Shown: positions 9,954 to 18,780, counted from the stretch's first letter. The stretch is DNA of 44,046 nucleotides from Clostridium sp. (GCF_017888565.1 NZ_JAGHFX010000101.1:1-44046); one strand, 5' to 3'. The notes: generated by a model from the letters alone, not told the origin. Program-made: numbers and translations.

Positions 9954-10907
9954 ATGCTTCAATATGATTTAATTATAGTTGGAGGGGGAGCATCTGGACT
10001 TTCAGCTGGAGTTTCTGCTCTGAAAAATGGGATTAAAAAAGTATTAATTTTAGAAAGAAATAATGATTTAGGTGGAAATTTAAACTTATTCATACATAAT
10101 GGCTTTGGAAGATATTATTTAGGTAATGATGTAACAGGACCAGAGCTTGGAAGTAAACTTACTAAAGATTTTAAAGCACTAGGTGGGGTATATAAATTAA
10201 ATACTGAAGTCTTAGAAGTAACTAAGAATAAGGTGGTTTCATATGTAAATCCTCAAGAAGGAATTCAGGAGATTAAAGCGAGAGCTATAATATTGGCCTC
10301 TGGATGTAGGGAGAAGTTTACAGGAAACATAAATATACCAGTTCATAAATATACAGGTATATTTACTTTGGTTTCAGCACACAGGTTAGTTAACCTTCAA
10401 GGATTCCTTCCTGGAAAAGAGGTTGTAATTATTGGAAATAATAATTGGTCTTTAATTCTTGCAAGAAGGTTATTAATAGAAGGTGCTAGAGTAAAGGCTA
10501 TTATAGATAATTCTAAGAATGGATTTTTAGATGAAAACAGTAGTGAATTTTTAAATGGGTTTGATATGAATATAATAAGAAATCAGCATGTAGTTGAACT
10601 ATATGGTAACGAGAGAATAGAAAGTATAGATATTAAAAGTATAGAAGATGAAAGTATAAGAAATATAAGTTGTGATTCTTTAATATTAACGGTTGGATAT
10701 TGTCCAGAAATATCTTTCATAAGAAAGACAAATATATTATTAAAGGGTTATAGTACTCTTATAGTAAACAACTATGAAACTTCAGTTAATGGAGTATTTG
10801 CTTGTGGAACTATATTAAGTAGAGATAAAGATATTTTCAATAGTGGAGAAAATGGCGCTCATGTTGGGAAAATAGTAGCTGATTATATAAAAAAATATAT
10901 GTATTAA
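9954..10907 (+). CDS. FAD/NAD(P)-dependent oxidoreductase, GlpA-associated type
   Basis: A 317-residue flavoprotein with an N-terminal Rossmann motif (GGGASGLSAG), the GCREKFTGNINIP segment, a second nucleotide-binding region (about 150-175) and the C-terminal GVFACGT flavin motif. In many Firmicutes a close relative lies between an anaerobic glycerol-3-phosphate dehydrogenase and a DUF1667 protein and carries the same GCRER..NIPG pattern; here it is single, with neither partner nearby. No redox-active CxxC is visible. It has a good ribosome site (TGGAGG) and TATAAT at 9911-9916 as a likely -10 element. The reaction is not known. Confidence 0.8.
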   Translation: MLQYDLIIVGGGASGLSAGVSALKNGIKKVLILERNNDLGGNLNLFIHNGFGRYYLGNDVTGPELGSKLTKDFKALGGVYKLNTEVLEVTKNKVVSYVNPQEGIQEIKARAIILASGCREKFTGNINIPVHKYTGIFTLVSAHRLVNLQGFLPGKEVVIIGNNNWSLILARRLLIEGARVKAIIDNSKNGFLDENSSEFLNGFDMNIIRNQHVVELYGNERIESIDIKSIEDESIRNISCDSLILTVGYCPEISFIRKTNILLKGYSTLIVNNYETSVNGVFACGTILSRDKDIFNSGENGAHVGKIVADYIKKYMY

Positions 10908-10951
10908 AAAATATGGATAGTATGCATTAAAGCATATTATCCATATTTTTT
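10906..10951. terminator. Bidirectional terminator between oxidoreductase and SGNH hydrolase genes
   Basis: A long stem, 10906-10925 with 10932-10951, starts in an A6 run and ends in a T6 run with only one mispaired position. It overlaps the last codons of the minus-strand hydrolase gene, so the two convergent genes share one compact terminator. Confidence 0.9.
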
Positions 10952-11514
10952 AATAATTGTTTAAACTCATTAAATAATAAAGCCTGACCATTATTATTTA
11001 AATGGATACCATCAGTAAAAATATTATTGGATGAAAATTTAAATGTTAGACTGTGAAAATCAACATAATTAACTTTATATTTATCACAAAGTTCAATTAT
11101 AGATTGCTTTAATAAAGAGAGTTGTTCTTCACAATAATCATATGTAGAAGATTGGATAAAAAGTCTATAAGCATCTTTTTTTATTATTATTGGTGGAATG
11201 CCTATAATAATATTTTTAGTTATGGTCAAGGCTTCTTTTAGCATTAATTCTAAATTATCTAAAACAGATTTTAGAGATCTATTAGAAAGAAAGTCATTGG
11301 TTCCTCCCATTATAAAGATTTTCTTTGGGTAATATGAAATCACATCTTCAGTAAATCTATTTAACATATCTGCTGTTGTATTTCCATTTATGCCTTTGTT
11401 TATTATATCTAAAGATATATATGGCTTTAATTTTTCTACCCAGTTCATATTTTTATTTACACCATATCCATAAGTTAAGCTATCTCCAATAAATACAAAA
11501 GAATTTTTTAGCAT
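10927..11514 (-). CDS. SGNH/GDSL-family hydrolase
   Basis: A 195-residue SGNH hydrolase with block I GDSLTYG (nucleophile Ser), block III GGTNDF (oxyanion Gly and Asn) and block V DGIHLNNNG (catalytic Asp and His). It has no signal peptide, so it is probably cytoplasmic. The family hydrolyses esters and thioesters, or removes acetyl groups from sugars; the substrate is not evident. AAGGAG stands at good distance from the ATG. It lies 14 bases after the RusA-like gene and is probably its operon partner. Confidence 0.9.
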   Translation of the reverse strand: MLKNSFVFIGDSLTYGYGVNKNMNWVEKLKPYISLDIINKGINGNTTADMLNRFTEDVISYYPKKIFIMGGTNDFLSNRSLKSVLDNLELMLKEALTITKNIIIGIPPIIIKKDAYRLFIQSSTYDYCEEQLSLLKQSIIELCDKYKVNYVDFHSLTFKFSSNNIFTDGIHLNNNGQALLFNEFKQLLKNMDNML

Positions 11515-11528
11515 TTTAAATCTCCTTT

Positions 11529-12161
11529 CTAAAATAATTTATTAAAGCAAGCTCTACAAATTAATGTTTTACCACCATTTGCTGTAATTAAATTTGTATC
11601 ATTAATCTTTTTATTACAGAACTCACAAATCATTGTAATATTATCATTAGTATCTAATTTATTTTCTATCTTATTTTTTTTAGGTTGTTTACTATTAGCT
11701 TTTCTAATAGGTGAGTAGAGTTTTTTATTGGAATGTTCTTCTTTAGGTAAAATAGAATAAGAAATTTCATATTGACTTTCTCCGTAGAATTCTAATTCAA
11801 ATCTAGGATTTTCTTTATCGTAAAATTCTTCTGTAATAATTCTAGTTATTTGGGCATCATTAACAATGAGGCCACTTTTTTCGATCCCATCAAAAATACT
11901 TTTAGTTATATTTGCAGTATCAGGATGTCTTTTTTCGCTTTTATAATAAACTTTAAGAATTGCTATAAGTGATTCTTCTAGTACAATATCTGGATTTTGC
12001 AATCTAGCATAGTAAGCAATTTCTTCCTCGTAAAGTGCATACCTATCGTGTGACTTTCCAGTATTATAGGGAAGAATTGCTCTACCATCCTTATTATGTA
12101 GTTTAAAATTAGATTTAGATATGGGGGATCCTGGTACAATTACTTTTGCATAAGAATTCAT
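11529..12161 (-). CDS. RusA-family endonuclease-like protein with C-terminal zinc ribbon
   Basis: A 210-residue protein. Residues 1-135 resemble the RusA Holliday-junction resolvase family, with HPDTANITK followed by FDGIEKSGLI and NDAQI. In RusA the corresponding pattern has two aspartates before the Asn (D-x-D-N) and a DD pair later; here the second Asp of the first pair is Ala and the first Asp of the second pair is Asn, so metal binding may be altered. A basic, low-complexity linker (about 145-175) leads to a CxxC...CxxC zinc ribbon (CEFC and CRAC). RusA proteins are usually phage-derived, yet no other phage genes surround it. Start supported by AAAGGAG. Confidence 0.7.
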   Translation of the reverse strand: MNSYAKVIVPGSPISKSNFKLHNKDGRAILPYNTGKSHDRYALYEEEIAYYARLQNPDIVLEESLIAILKVYYKSEKRHPDTANITKSIFDGIEKSGLIVNDAQITRIITEEFYDKENPRFELEFYGESQYEISYSILPKEEHSNKKLYSPIRKANSKQPKKNKIENKLDTNDNITMICEFCNKKINDTNLITANGGKTLICRACFNKLF

Positions 12162-12386
12162 TATGTAAACTCCTTTAAATAATATTAATATATCCTTAAA
12201 AATCCATTAATTCTAATAAAAAATAATGAATAATTTTGTCATTCATTATATAATAAACAGTGATAATGAGAAGCTATAAGCTTTATTTTAATATACAATA
12301 ATAAGATAGTTTTAACAAGAAAATGTAAAAGAATTATAATTTTAGAATTTTTAATATAAATATAGTTAGATTAAGAGGTAGTAGAA

Positions 12387-13397
12387 ATGGAAAGCAAGTT
12401 AATATTATCAATAGAATCAAGTTGTGATGAAACATCAGCAGCTGTAGTTAAAGATGGAAGAGAAGTGTTATCAAATATAATAGCCTCACAAATAGAAACT
12501 CACAAAAAATATGGTGGTGTAGTACCTGAGGTTGCATCAAGAATGCATATTGAAGTAGTTAATGGGGTTGTAATGGAAGCGTTAGAAGAGGCAGGAGTAA
12601 AATTAGAGGATATAGATGCCATTGGAGTTACTTATGGTCCTGGATTGGTAGGAGCCTTATTAGTAGGACTACAGTATGCAAAAGGTCTTTCATATTCATC
12701 TAAGAAACCTTTAGTAGGGGTTAATCATATCGAAGGTCATATTTGTGCAAATTATATAGAACATAAGGATTTAAAACCACCATTTGTATCTTTAGTAGTT
12801 TCAGGAGGACACACTTTCATAGTTCATGTCAAAGATTATGGGGTGTATGATGTTATAGGGCAGACAAGGGATGATGCAGCAGGAGAAGCATACGATAAGG
12901 TTGCAAGAGCACTAGGCTTAGGGTATCCTGGTGGACCTAAAATAGATAAGTTAGCTAAAGAAGGAAATGAAAATGCTATAGATTTTCCTAAGGCTAATTT
13001 TCATGATGATACATTAGATTTTTCTTTTAGTGGGGTTAAATCAGCTGTATTAAATTATATAAATAAATGTAAGATGCAAGGCATAGAAATAAATAGAGCA
13101 GATGTAGCGGCATCTTTTCAGAAGGCAGTTATAGATGTGTTGAAGCAAAATGTTTTAAAAACATGTAAAAAAAATCAGGTTAATAAAATTGCAATAGCTG
13201 GTGGGGTAGCATCAAACTCAGCTCTTAGGGAATCACTTCTTAAAGCGGCATCTAGGGAAGGAATAGATGTATTATTCCCTTCACCAATACTATGTACAGA
13301 CAATGCAGCAATGATAGGAAGTGCGGCATACTTTAATTTTATTAAGGGACTAGAAGCACCATTAAATATAAATGCTAAACCCAATTTGAAGCTATGA
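12387..13397 (+). CDS. tsaD: tRNA N6-adenosine threonylcarbamoyltransferase TsaD
   Basis: A 336-residue protein of normal family length, with the N-terminal ASKHA motif ESSCDETS, the metal-binding HIEGH, the SGGHT signature, and the C-terminal GGVASN and CTDNAAM segments. TsaD transfers the threonylcarbamoyl group from TsaC product to A37 of tRNAs that read ANN codons, working with TsaB and TsaE, which are not in this window. The start at ATG 12387 has AGAGGT upstream. It is followed closely (22 bases) by the degenerate hydrolase gene. Confidence 0.97.
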   Translation: MESKLILSIESSCDETSAAVVKDGREVLSNIIASQIETHKKYGGVVPEVASRMHIEVVNGVVMEALEEAGVKLEDIDAIGVTYGPGLVGALLVGLQYAKGLSYSSKKPLVGVNHIEGHICANYIEHKDLKPPFVSLVVSGGHTFIVHVKDYGVYDVIGQTRDDAAGEAYDKVARALGLGYPGGPKIDKLAKEGNENAIDFPKANFHDDTLDFSFSGVKSAVLNYINKCKMQGIEINRADVAASFQKAVIDVLKQNVLKTCKKNQVNKIAIAGGVASNSALRESLLKAASREGIDVLFPSPILCTDNAAMIGSAAYFNFIKGLEAPLNINAKPNLKL

Positions 13398-13419
13398 TAT
13401 ATAAGGGGGAAGGGTTAAC

Positions 13420-14448
13420 GTGAAGCTTTTACCACATTCAAATGGATTCTACAAAGTAAATATGAAAAATAAGATGAAGCCAAAAGATATAATAAAAAAT
13501 GTATTATTAACAATATTGATATTAATTATTATAGGCTTTATATATCAAAGAGTAAGTAATTTTATAGCAAAAGAAACCTTGAAGCAAAGAGTAGATTATG
13601 CTAAGGTAGATGATAAAAGACTAGATTATAGAACAGATGGAGAAGGTAAATACACTGTTGTATTTGATGGAAATATTGGAGCTAATTTAAATCAGTGGAA
13701 TTCAATAACAGATAAATTGACATCAGAATATGATGATATAACAACGTTTGTATATAATAGAAGAGGATATGGATACAGTGATAGTGGAGCAGTAAGGACT
13801 CCAAAGGAACAAGCCGAAGATTTAAGAATATTACTTAGAAAAGCTGCTGTACCATCCCCTTATATATTAGTTGGTGAAGAATATGGAAGTTTAGTTTTAA
13901 CTGAATTTGCTAAAGAGTATCCAGATTTAGTAGCAGGAGTAGTATTAGTAAATCCATTAGTCGAAGATACGATAAATAGTAATGAATTTAAAAGAAGCCT
14001 TACAATAGAAAAAATAAGAAGAAAGATAGAGAGTATTGGATCTTCAGTAGGATTTACAACATTGTTAGATAAGATTGGTATTGCGTGTGATACAGATGAA
14101 TTTGAAAATAAATTGGACGAAAATAATTTACATGAATTTAAAGTACATAGAACAAAAAGTAGTTATACTAGTGCAGTATATAATGAGATAAAGAACTTAA
14201 CAAGTGGTGAAAATAGTAGTCAAACAGATGGTGTATTTAGTGGAAAACCATATTATTTAATAGCAAAAAGTGGACAAGAACAATTAGCTTCACTTGGAGA
14301 TCTAAATTTGACAAAAGTCTATAATATAAATTCAGAGAGTAGTATCATATCAATGTATGATCCTGATATAGTTATAACGGGGATAAGACAAGTGGTTAAA
14401 CAAGCTAATGAAATTGAACGACTAGAAAAAAAGGCAAGTAAGAGTTAA
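13420..14448 (+). CDS. Membrane-anchored alpha/beta-hydrolase-fold protein lacking the nucleophile
   Basis: A 342-residue protein with one N-terminal membrane helix (about 25-48) and an extracellular alpha/beta-hydrolase fold. The strand-turn-helix that normally carries the GxSxG nucleophile reads GEEYG (residues 152-156), so Glu154 replaces Ser. Near the C-terminus the segment before PDIV, where the catalytic His is expected (as in SGHFIQ...), reads ESSIIS and lacks a His. The oxyanion-side region NRRGYGYSD is kept. It is probably not a classical esterase and may be a binding protein. It starts at GTG 13420 behind AAGGGGGAAGGG and is likely co-transcribed with tsaD. Confidence 0.75.
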   Translation: MKLLPHSNGFYKVNMKNKMKPKDIIKNVLLTILILIIIGFIYQRVSNFIAKETLKQRVDYAKVDDKRLDYRTDGEGKYTVVFDGNIGANLNQWNSITDKLTSEYDDITTFVYNRRGYGYSDSGAVRTPKEQAEDLRILLRKAAVPSPYILVGEEYGSLVLTEFAKEYPDLVAGVVLVNPLVEDTINSNEFKRSLTIEKIRRKIESIGSSVGFTTLLDKIGIACDTDEFENKLDENNLHEFKVHRTKSSYTSAVYNEIKNLTSGENSSQTDGVFSGKPYYLIAKSGQEQLASLGDLNLTKVYNINSESSIISMYDPDIVITGIRQVVKQANEIERLEKKASKS

Positions 14449-14456
14449 ATTATATT

Positions 14457-14495
14457 CACATGTCATATAATTGCCATGCACATGTCATATAATTG
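14457..14495. repeat. Two 17-bp direct repeats upstream of the htrA-type gene
   Basis: CACATGTCATATAATTG occurs at 14457-14473 and again at 14479-14495, a 22-bp period (two helical turns). The second copy ends inside the predicted -35 element of the following promoter. This geometry suits a tandem operator for a dimeric regulator on one face of the DNA. Confidence 0.85.
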
Positions 14496-14520
14496 TCACA
14501 GAAAAAGGGTATATTAATAT
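14493..14520 (+). promoter_or_regulatory. Predicted sigma-A promoter of the htrA-type gene
   Basis: TTGTCA (14493-14498), 16-base spacer, TAATAT (14515-14520). The transcript would start near 14527, leaving a short leader with AGGAGG at 14550-14555. The -35 overlaps the second direct repeat. Confidence 0.6.
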
Positions 14521-14564
14521 CTGTAAAAGGAATTATTAATATAATATCTAGGAGGAATTTTGTG

Positions 14565-15830
14565 ATGAGTGATGATAATATATATGATGTAGAAAATTAT
14601 GAGGCTGTTAATAATACTGAAAATGATAATTTGGATTCTACAGTACAAGAGAGTGTAAAGGAAGATTTTATCGATGAAGATAAAATACTAGAAAGAAATA
14701 TTGAATTTGAACCAAATGAAAATAATATCACTAAATATAATAAAAAGAAGAAAAGAAATGGTGGATTTAAAATTATAGCAACAGCTCTTATAGCAGGACT
14801 TTTAGGAGGAGCACTAGGTGGAGGAGGTATATATTATGCAATGAGAGGTATTAATACAAAACAACAAAATGCTTTAATAACACCAAATCCTCAAACATTT
14901 GAGACAGCTGAAGGTGCATTAACGGCTAGTGAAGCTTTTGAAAAGGTTGCTCCAGCAGTAGTTATAGTATCAGCAAATGGTGTAACTGATTATAGTGGAA
15001 TAATACCTCAAGAAGTAGATGGAATAGGTTCAGGATTTATAATAAATGAAGAAGGATATATACTAACCAATTATCATGTTATAGAAGGTGCAAAGGAAGT
15101 AATTGTTACTTTATCAGATGGTAGAGATGTAAAAGCAAAAGTTATAAATTATGATCAAAATCAAGATATAGCAATGCTAAAATTAAGTGATGATAGCGTT
15201 AAGGTTCCAGCGATAGTACAACTTGGAAATTCAGATGCACTAAAGCCAGGTGAAGAAGTTTTAGCTATAGGAACCCCACTTTCAAAAGACTTTAATCAAA
15301 CTGTAACAGGAGGACTTGTAAGTGCAGTTAATAGAACTGTAGAAACAAGTACAGGTGTTAAGTTAAACTTAATACAAACAGATGCTGCAATTAACCCAGG
15401 TAATAGTGGAGGCCCTTTAATAAACACTAAGGGAGAAGTAGTTGGTATAAATACATTAAAAATGTCAGGCGGAGCAGAAGGAATAGGATTTTCGATTCCA
15501 ATAAATGAAGTTAAAGATAGAATAGATTCATTATCTAAGCCTATATTAAATTTAGGTATATCAATAAGAGAAGTAGATGAAAAGTTATCAAAACAATATG
15601 ATATGGAAGAAGGATTATATATAGTTGAGGTATCAGAATTTTCACCAGCAGAAAAGGCAGGGCTAAAGGGTGGAGATATAATAGTAAAATTTGACGGAGA
15701 AAGAATTAAAACCTTTGATGAGTTAAGAGCAATTAGGGATACTAAAAAAGAAGGCGATATAGTTAAAGTAGAAGTAGTTAGAAATGGAGAAAATAAAACT
15801 TTTGATGTTCAATTAGAAGCAAAGGAATAA
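14565..15830 (+). CDS. htrA: HtrA-family membrane-anchored serine protease
   Basis: A 421-residue trypsin-like HtrA/DegP protein. An acidic cytoplasmic tail (about 1-60) and a KKKKR stop-transfer cluster precede one Gly-rich membrane helix (about 67-90). The extracellular protease domain has the full triad: His171 (TNYHV), Asp201 (QDIAML) and Ser281 (GNSGGP). A single PDZ domain follows (about 325-421). The family degrades or refolds misfolded exported proteins. The start is ATG 14565, nine bases after AGGAGG; longer upstream reading without a ribosome site was discarded. The tandem repeats at the promoter suggest specific control, for example by an envelope-stress regulator. Confidence 0.95.
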   Translation: MSDDNIYDVENYEAVNNTENDNLDSTVQESVKEDFIDEDKILERNIEFEPNENNITKYNKKKKRNGGFKIIATALIAGLLGGALGGGGIYYAMRGINTKQQNALITPNPQTFETAEGALTASEAFEKVAPAVVIVSANGVTDYSGIIPQEVDGIGSGFIINEEGYILTNYHVIEGAKEVIVTLSDGRDVKAKVINYDQNQDIAMLKLSDDSVKVPAIVQLGNSDALKPGEEVLAIGTPLSKDFNQTVTGGLVSAVNRTVETSTGVKLNLIQTDAAINPGNSGGPLINTKGEVVGINTLKMSGGAEGIGFSIPINEVKDRIDSLSKPILNLGISIREVDEKLSKQYDMEEGLYIVEVSEFSPAEKAGLKGGDIIVKFDGERIKTFDELRAIRDTKKEGDIVKVEVVRNGENKTFDVQLEAKE

Positions 15831-15867
15831 TAGGTTTAAAACAACTATAATAAAATTAAAATATATA

Positions 15868-15934
15868 AGACTAGTTATAAATAAGATATACAGGAGTGAA
15901 GAAAGTATATCTTATTAAAACTAGTCTTTTTTTA
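15868..15934 (+). terminator. Terminator after the htrA-type gene
   Basis: AAGACTAGTT (15868-15877) pairs with AACTAGTCTT (15919-15928), with inner pairing AATAAGATATAC/GTATATCTTATT, and the right arm runs into a T7 tract. Confidence 0.9.
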
Positions 15935-16024
15935 TTAAAACTAGTATAACGTAAAGAACATTTTATAAATAATGGAATAGATTATATTATACAAAATTTA
16001 AATTCAAACTTAGGAGGCAAAGTT

Positions 16025-16435
16025 ATGAGCGGAAGAATAACATCATGTGAATTAAAGACAGGGTGTAATGAACAAATAGAGGCAATAGTTAGATTACCAG
16101 AGGAGAAGAGATCAGTTATATTTGGAACAGTTTTGGATTGTAATAGAATGCCTGTAGTAGATGCGGTTGTGAAGTTATTACAAATTGTTGATGGATGTAG
16201 ATATCCTTATCCACTAACTCATACTTTTACAGATTGTCACGGACAATTTTTATTAGGACCTTTATGTCCAAATACAAAGTATATGTTAAAGATTTATAAA
16301 GATAATATAGTAATAAAATATTCCGAATTAGAAACCTCATCTTATAACGGAAAATGTATAGGAAAACCTGAAAATATCGGAAATCAACCTCCAAAACCAT
16401 TTCCAGATAAGACATCATGTGGATGCGATTGTTAA
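16025..16435 (+). CDS. Small Cys-rich protein with a carboxypeptidase-regulatory-like beta domain
   Basis: A 136-residue protein without a signal peptide. Residues about 30-100 (SVIFGTVLDCNRMPVVDAVV ... TFTDCHGQFLLGPL) have the pattern of a transthyretin-like or carboxypeptidase regulatory-like beta sandwich. Nine cysteines are present and the protein ends in CGCDC. AGGAGG precedes the ATG, and terminators flank the gene on both sides, so it is monocistronic. Cys-rich proteins of this kind occur in clostridial spore coats, which makes a spore role possible, but the sequence alone does not prove it. Confidence 0.7.
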   Translation: MSGRITSCELKTGCNEQIEAIVRLPEEKRSVIFGTVLDCNRMPVVDAVVKLLQIVDGCRYPYPLTHTFTDCHGQFLLGPLCPNTKYMLKIYKDNIVIKYSELETSSYNGKCIGKPENIGNQPPKPFPDKTSCGCDC

Positions 16436-16455
16436 TTTGACTGAATAATTAATAG

Positions 16456-16496
16456 CAAAAAAGCTTCTTATTAAATTAAGAGGCTTTTTTGTTATT
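16456..16496 (+). terminator. Terminator after the Cys-rich protein gene
   Basis: CAAAAAAGCTTCTTA (16456-16470) pairs with TAAGAGGCTTTTTTG (16477-16491) with one mismatch region and ends in T6. Confidence 0.85.
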
Positions 16497-16543
16497 AAAA
16501 ATTTTGATAAAATTATATATAAACTTTTTGAGGAGAGTTGAAT

Positions 16544-17626
16544 ATGGAAAAGGTAATGCTTTATATTATAGGAATATTCTTTTTAGTTGGTACAATAGAT
16601 TATATATTTGAAGGAAAATATGGATTATCAAAAGGCATAGAAAATGGAATTAAAAGTATGGGCTCACTAGCTTTATCTATGATAGGTATACTTTCTATCA
16701 CGCCAATAATATCTGATTTAATTCTTAAATATATTTTACCTATATTTAAAAATATATTTGTAGATCCAACCATACTAGTATCATCCTTTATTGCAGTTGA
16801 TATGGGAGGATATAAAATTGTACAATCTATATCAACAGATCAAGGAATAATATATTTTTCAGGAATATTAATATCATCTATATTAGGATGTACTATAAGT
16901 TTTACTTTACCTCTAGCCTTAGGAATAGTAAAAGAAAAAAATATAGATATATTATGTAAAGGAATTTTATGTGGAATAGTTATTTTACCAATAGGATTAT
17001 TTATTGGTGGGATTTTACTAAAAATAAAGTTACCTATTATACTCATTAATCTTATGCCTATAGTTATAATTTCTATATTTATAGTAATAGGTTTATATAG
17101 AAAACCAAATAAAATGATAATTTACTTTAAATACTTGGCTAAATTTATAATGATATTAGGATTAGTCGGTTTAGGATTACAAGGATTTACTTCAATAACA
17201 GGGGTAATTATTATTGAAAATTTACTCTCGCTGGAAGAAACGTTAACAATAGTTGGAAAGATAGCAATTTTCTTAGCAGGTGCTAATGTAATGTTAGAGA
17301 TAATAAGAATGGTATTTAAAGAGAAAATCGCAATGCTAGAAAAGATATTAAATATAAATTCAGCATCTGTAGCAGCTTTAATTGGTAGTTTAGCATCTGC
17401 TGTAATTGTATTTTCTAACTTTGATAAATTAGATGATAGGGGGAAACTTGTATGTTCAGCTTTTTCGGTAGCTGGTGCATATGTATTTGGTGGACAATTG
17501 GGATATGTAGTAATAGAGGCAAAAGATATAACACTAATTTATATATTAGTAAAGCTTATATCAGGATTTTTAGGGTTAGCTTTAGCATTAAAATTAAGTG
17601 AAAAAGAGTTAAGAAAAACATCTTAA
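16544..17626 (+). CDS. eutH: EutH-type ethanolamine transporter
   Basis: A 360-residue, very hydrophobic protein with about ten membrane helices and EutH signatures early in the chain (GSLALSMIGILS, TPIISDL) and FDKLDDRGKLVCSAFSVAGAYVFGGQLG-type segments later. EutH imports ethanolamine, normally beside eutABC and microcompartment genes. None is nearby, so its substrate here is open. The start is ATG 16544, eight bases after GAGGAG; a TTG at 16538 would be too close. It is convergent with the apbE-type gene, with which it shares a terminator. Confidence 0.9.
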   Translation: MEKVMLYIIGIFFLVGTIDYIFEGKYGLSKGIENGIKSMGSLALSMIGILSITPIISDLILKYILPIFKNIFVDPTILVSSFIAVDMGGYKIVQSISTDQGIIYFSGILISSILGCTISFTLPLALGIVKEKNIDILCKGILCGIVILPIGLFIGGILLKIKLPIILINLMPIVIISIFIVIGLYRKPNKMIIYFKYLAKFIMILGLVGLGLQGFTSITGVIIIENLLSLEETLTIVGKIAIFLAGANVMLEIIRMVFKEKIAMLEKILNINSASVAALIGSLASAVIVFSNFDKLDDRGKLVCSAFSVAGAYVFGGQLGYVVIEAKDITLIYILVKLISGFLGLALALKLSEKELRKTS

Positions 17627-17635
17627 CTCTTTTTT
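17601..17635. terminator. Bidirectional terminator between eutH and the apbE-type gene
   Basis: AAAAAGAGTTAAGA (17601-17614) pairs perfectly with 17621-17634 and is flanked by A and T runs. The eutH stop codon lies inside the right arm. Confidence 0.85.
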
Positions 17636-17638
17636 TGA

Positions 17639-18685
17639 TTAATTTGATAATGTAAAATCTGTATTTGTTAATTTAAATATATCTCTTATTCCATCTGTTA
17701 TATAAACTTTATTATCTTTAGTAACAAAAATTGCATCGATGCCATCTTGAGTATTAATAAATTTCATTCCTTCGTCAACACCCATAGCAAAAACAGAAGT
17801 TGATAAGGCATCTCCGTCTGAAGATTTATCACTTATTATAGTTATTCCAGCGATTTCATTTTCATAAGGATAACCAGTCTTAGGACTTAATATATGGTGA
17901 TATTTGATTCCATCCTTTTCAATATACCTTTCATATATACCGGAAGTTACTATTGATTTATTTTTTACAGTAATTTTACCGATTATATCGCCACGATCAG
18001 AAAATGGATTTTGTATTCCTATTGTCCAAGTACTACCATCAACTTTTGATCCATGAGCGAAGATATTTCCACCTAAATCTATTATAGCGCTTTTAACACC
18101 TTCTTCAGTAAGGATATCCGAAATAACATCTGCAGTATATCCTTTTGCTACACCACCGAGATCTATTATCATTCCTTGTCTTTTTAAGAATACAGTACTT
18201 TCTTCATCATTAAGCTCAATATCAGAATAACCAACTAATGGTACTTTTGAGTTTATTTCTTCTTGAGTTGGAACTTTAGCTTCAGGCAAACCAATATTCC
18301 AAAGTTTAACTATTGGACCAACTGAAATATCAAATAAACCATTAGAAAGCTTAGCATACTCCAATCCTTTCTTTATGACTGTATATGTATCATAATCTAC
18401 TTTTACTGGTTCAATTCCTGCAGATTCATTTATTTTATCTACTAATGTACCATTCTCATTGATACTTAAAGTGGATTCTAGTTCCTTGACTTTGTTAAAG
18501 ACCTTATCTAATACATTTTCATCATTGCTATCATAAAGGGTTACAGTAACTACTGTTCCCATTAGAAGTTCAGTCTTAGAGAGGGGTTCAGCAACTTTGT
18601 TATCTTTTGAACAACCGGATAAAATTGTAAGAGAAAAAATTAACAAGATGGATATAGTGAAATAATTTAAATATTTTTTCTTCAT
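17639..18685 (-). CDS. apbE: ApbE-family FAD:protein FMN transferase, lipoprotein (FmnB-like)
   Basis: A 348-residue ApbE protein with a lipoprotein signal ending in the lipobox ILSGC, so it acts outside the membrane. ApbE features include LMGTVVTV, DLGGVAKGY, DLGGN, and HHILSPKTGYP. The family transfers FMN from FAD to a Thr side chain of target proteins. The obvious target is the FMN-binding lipoprotein encoded just upstream on the same strand. The start at 18685 is fixed by TTAGGAGG; a longer reading to 18712 lacks a ribosome site. It corresponds to FmnB in the Listeria extracellular electron transfer locus. A separate promoter precedes it. Confidence 0.95.
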   Translation of the reverse strand: MKKKYLNYFTISILLIFSLTILSGCSKDNKVAEPLSKTELLMGTVVTVTLYDSNDENVLDKVFNKVKELESTLSINENGTLVDKINESAGIEPVKVDYDTYTVIKKGLEYAKLSNGLFDISVGPIVKLWNIGLPEAKVPTQEEINSKVPLVGYSDIELNDEESTVFLKRQGMIIDLGGVAKGYTADVISDILTEEGVKSAIIDLGGNIFAHGSKVDGSTWTIGIQNPFSDRGDIIGKITVKNKSIVTSGIYERYIEKDGIKYHHILSPKTGYPYENEIAGITIISDKSSDGDALSTSVFAMGVDEGMKFINTQDGIDAIFVTKDNKVYITDGIRDIFKLTNTDFTLSN

Positions 18686-18717
18686 AGATATTCCTCCTAA
18701 ATAATATGTCACTATCT

Positions 18718-18746
18718 ATTATAAGTAAAAATCATAGAAAAAACAA
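18718..18746 (-). promoter_or_regulatory. Predicted promoter of the apbE-type gene
   Basis: On the minus strand, TTGTTT (18741-18746), a 17-base spacer and TATAAT (18718-18723). The -10 is perfect and the -35 weak. It lies after the terminator of the FMN-binding lipoprotein gene, giving the transferase its own transcript. Confidence 0.5.
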
Positions 18747-18780
18747 AAGACTTTAGGTTTTTTACCTAAAGTCTTTTTAA
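18745..18780 (-). terminator. Terminator after the FMN-binding lipoprotein gene
   Basis: AAAAGACTTTAGGT (18745-18758) pairs perfectly with 18764-18777. Read on the minus strand, the stem is followed by a T-rich tract. Confidence 0.85.

Noticed and set aside
11529..12161. Prophage remnant, suggested by the RusA-like domain
   Set aside because: Flanking genes are chromosomal, base composition does not change, and no attachment repeats, integrase or structural genes are visible.
14457..14495. Start of a CRISPR array
   Set aside because: Only two 17-bp copies with a 5-bp gap; no further repeats or spacers and no cas genes.
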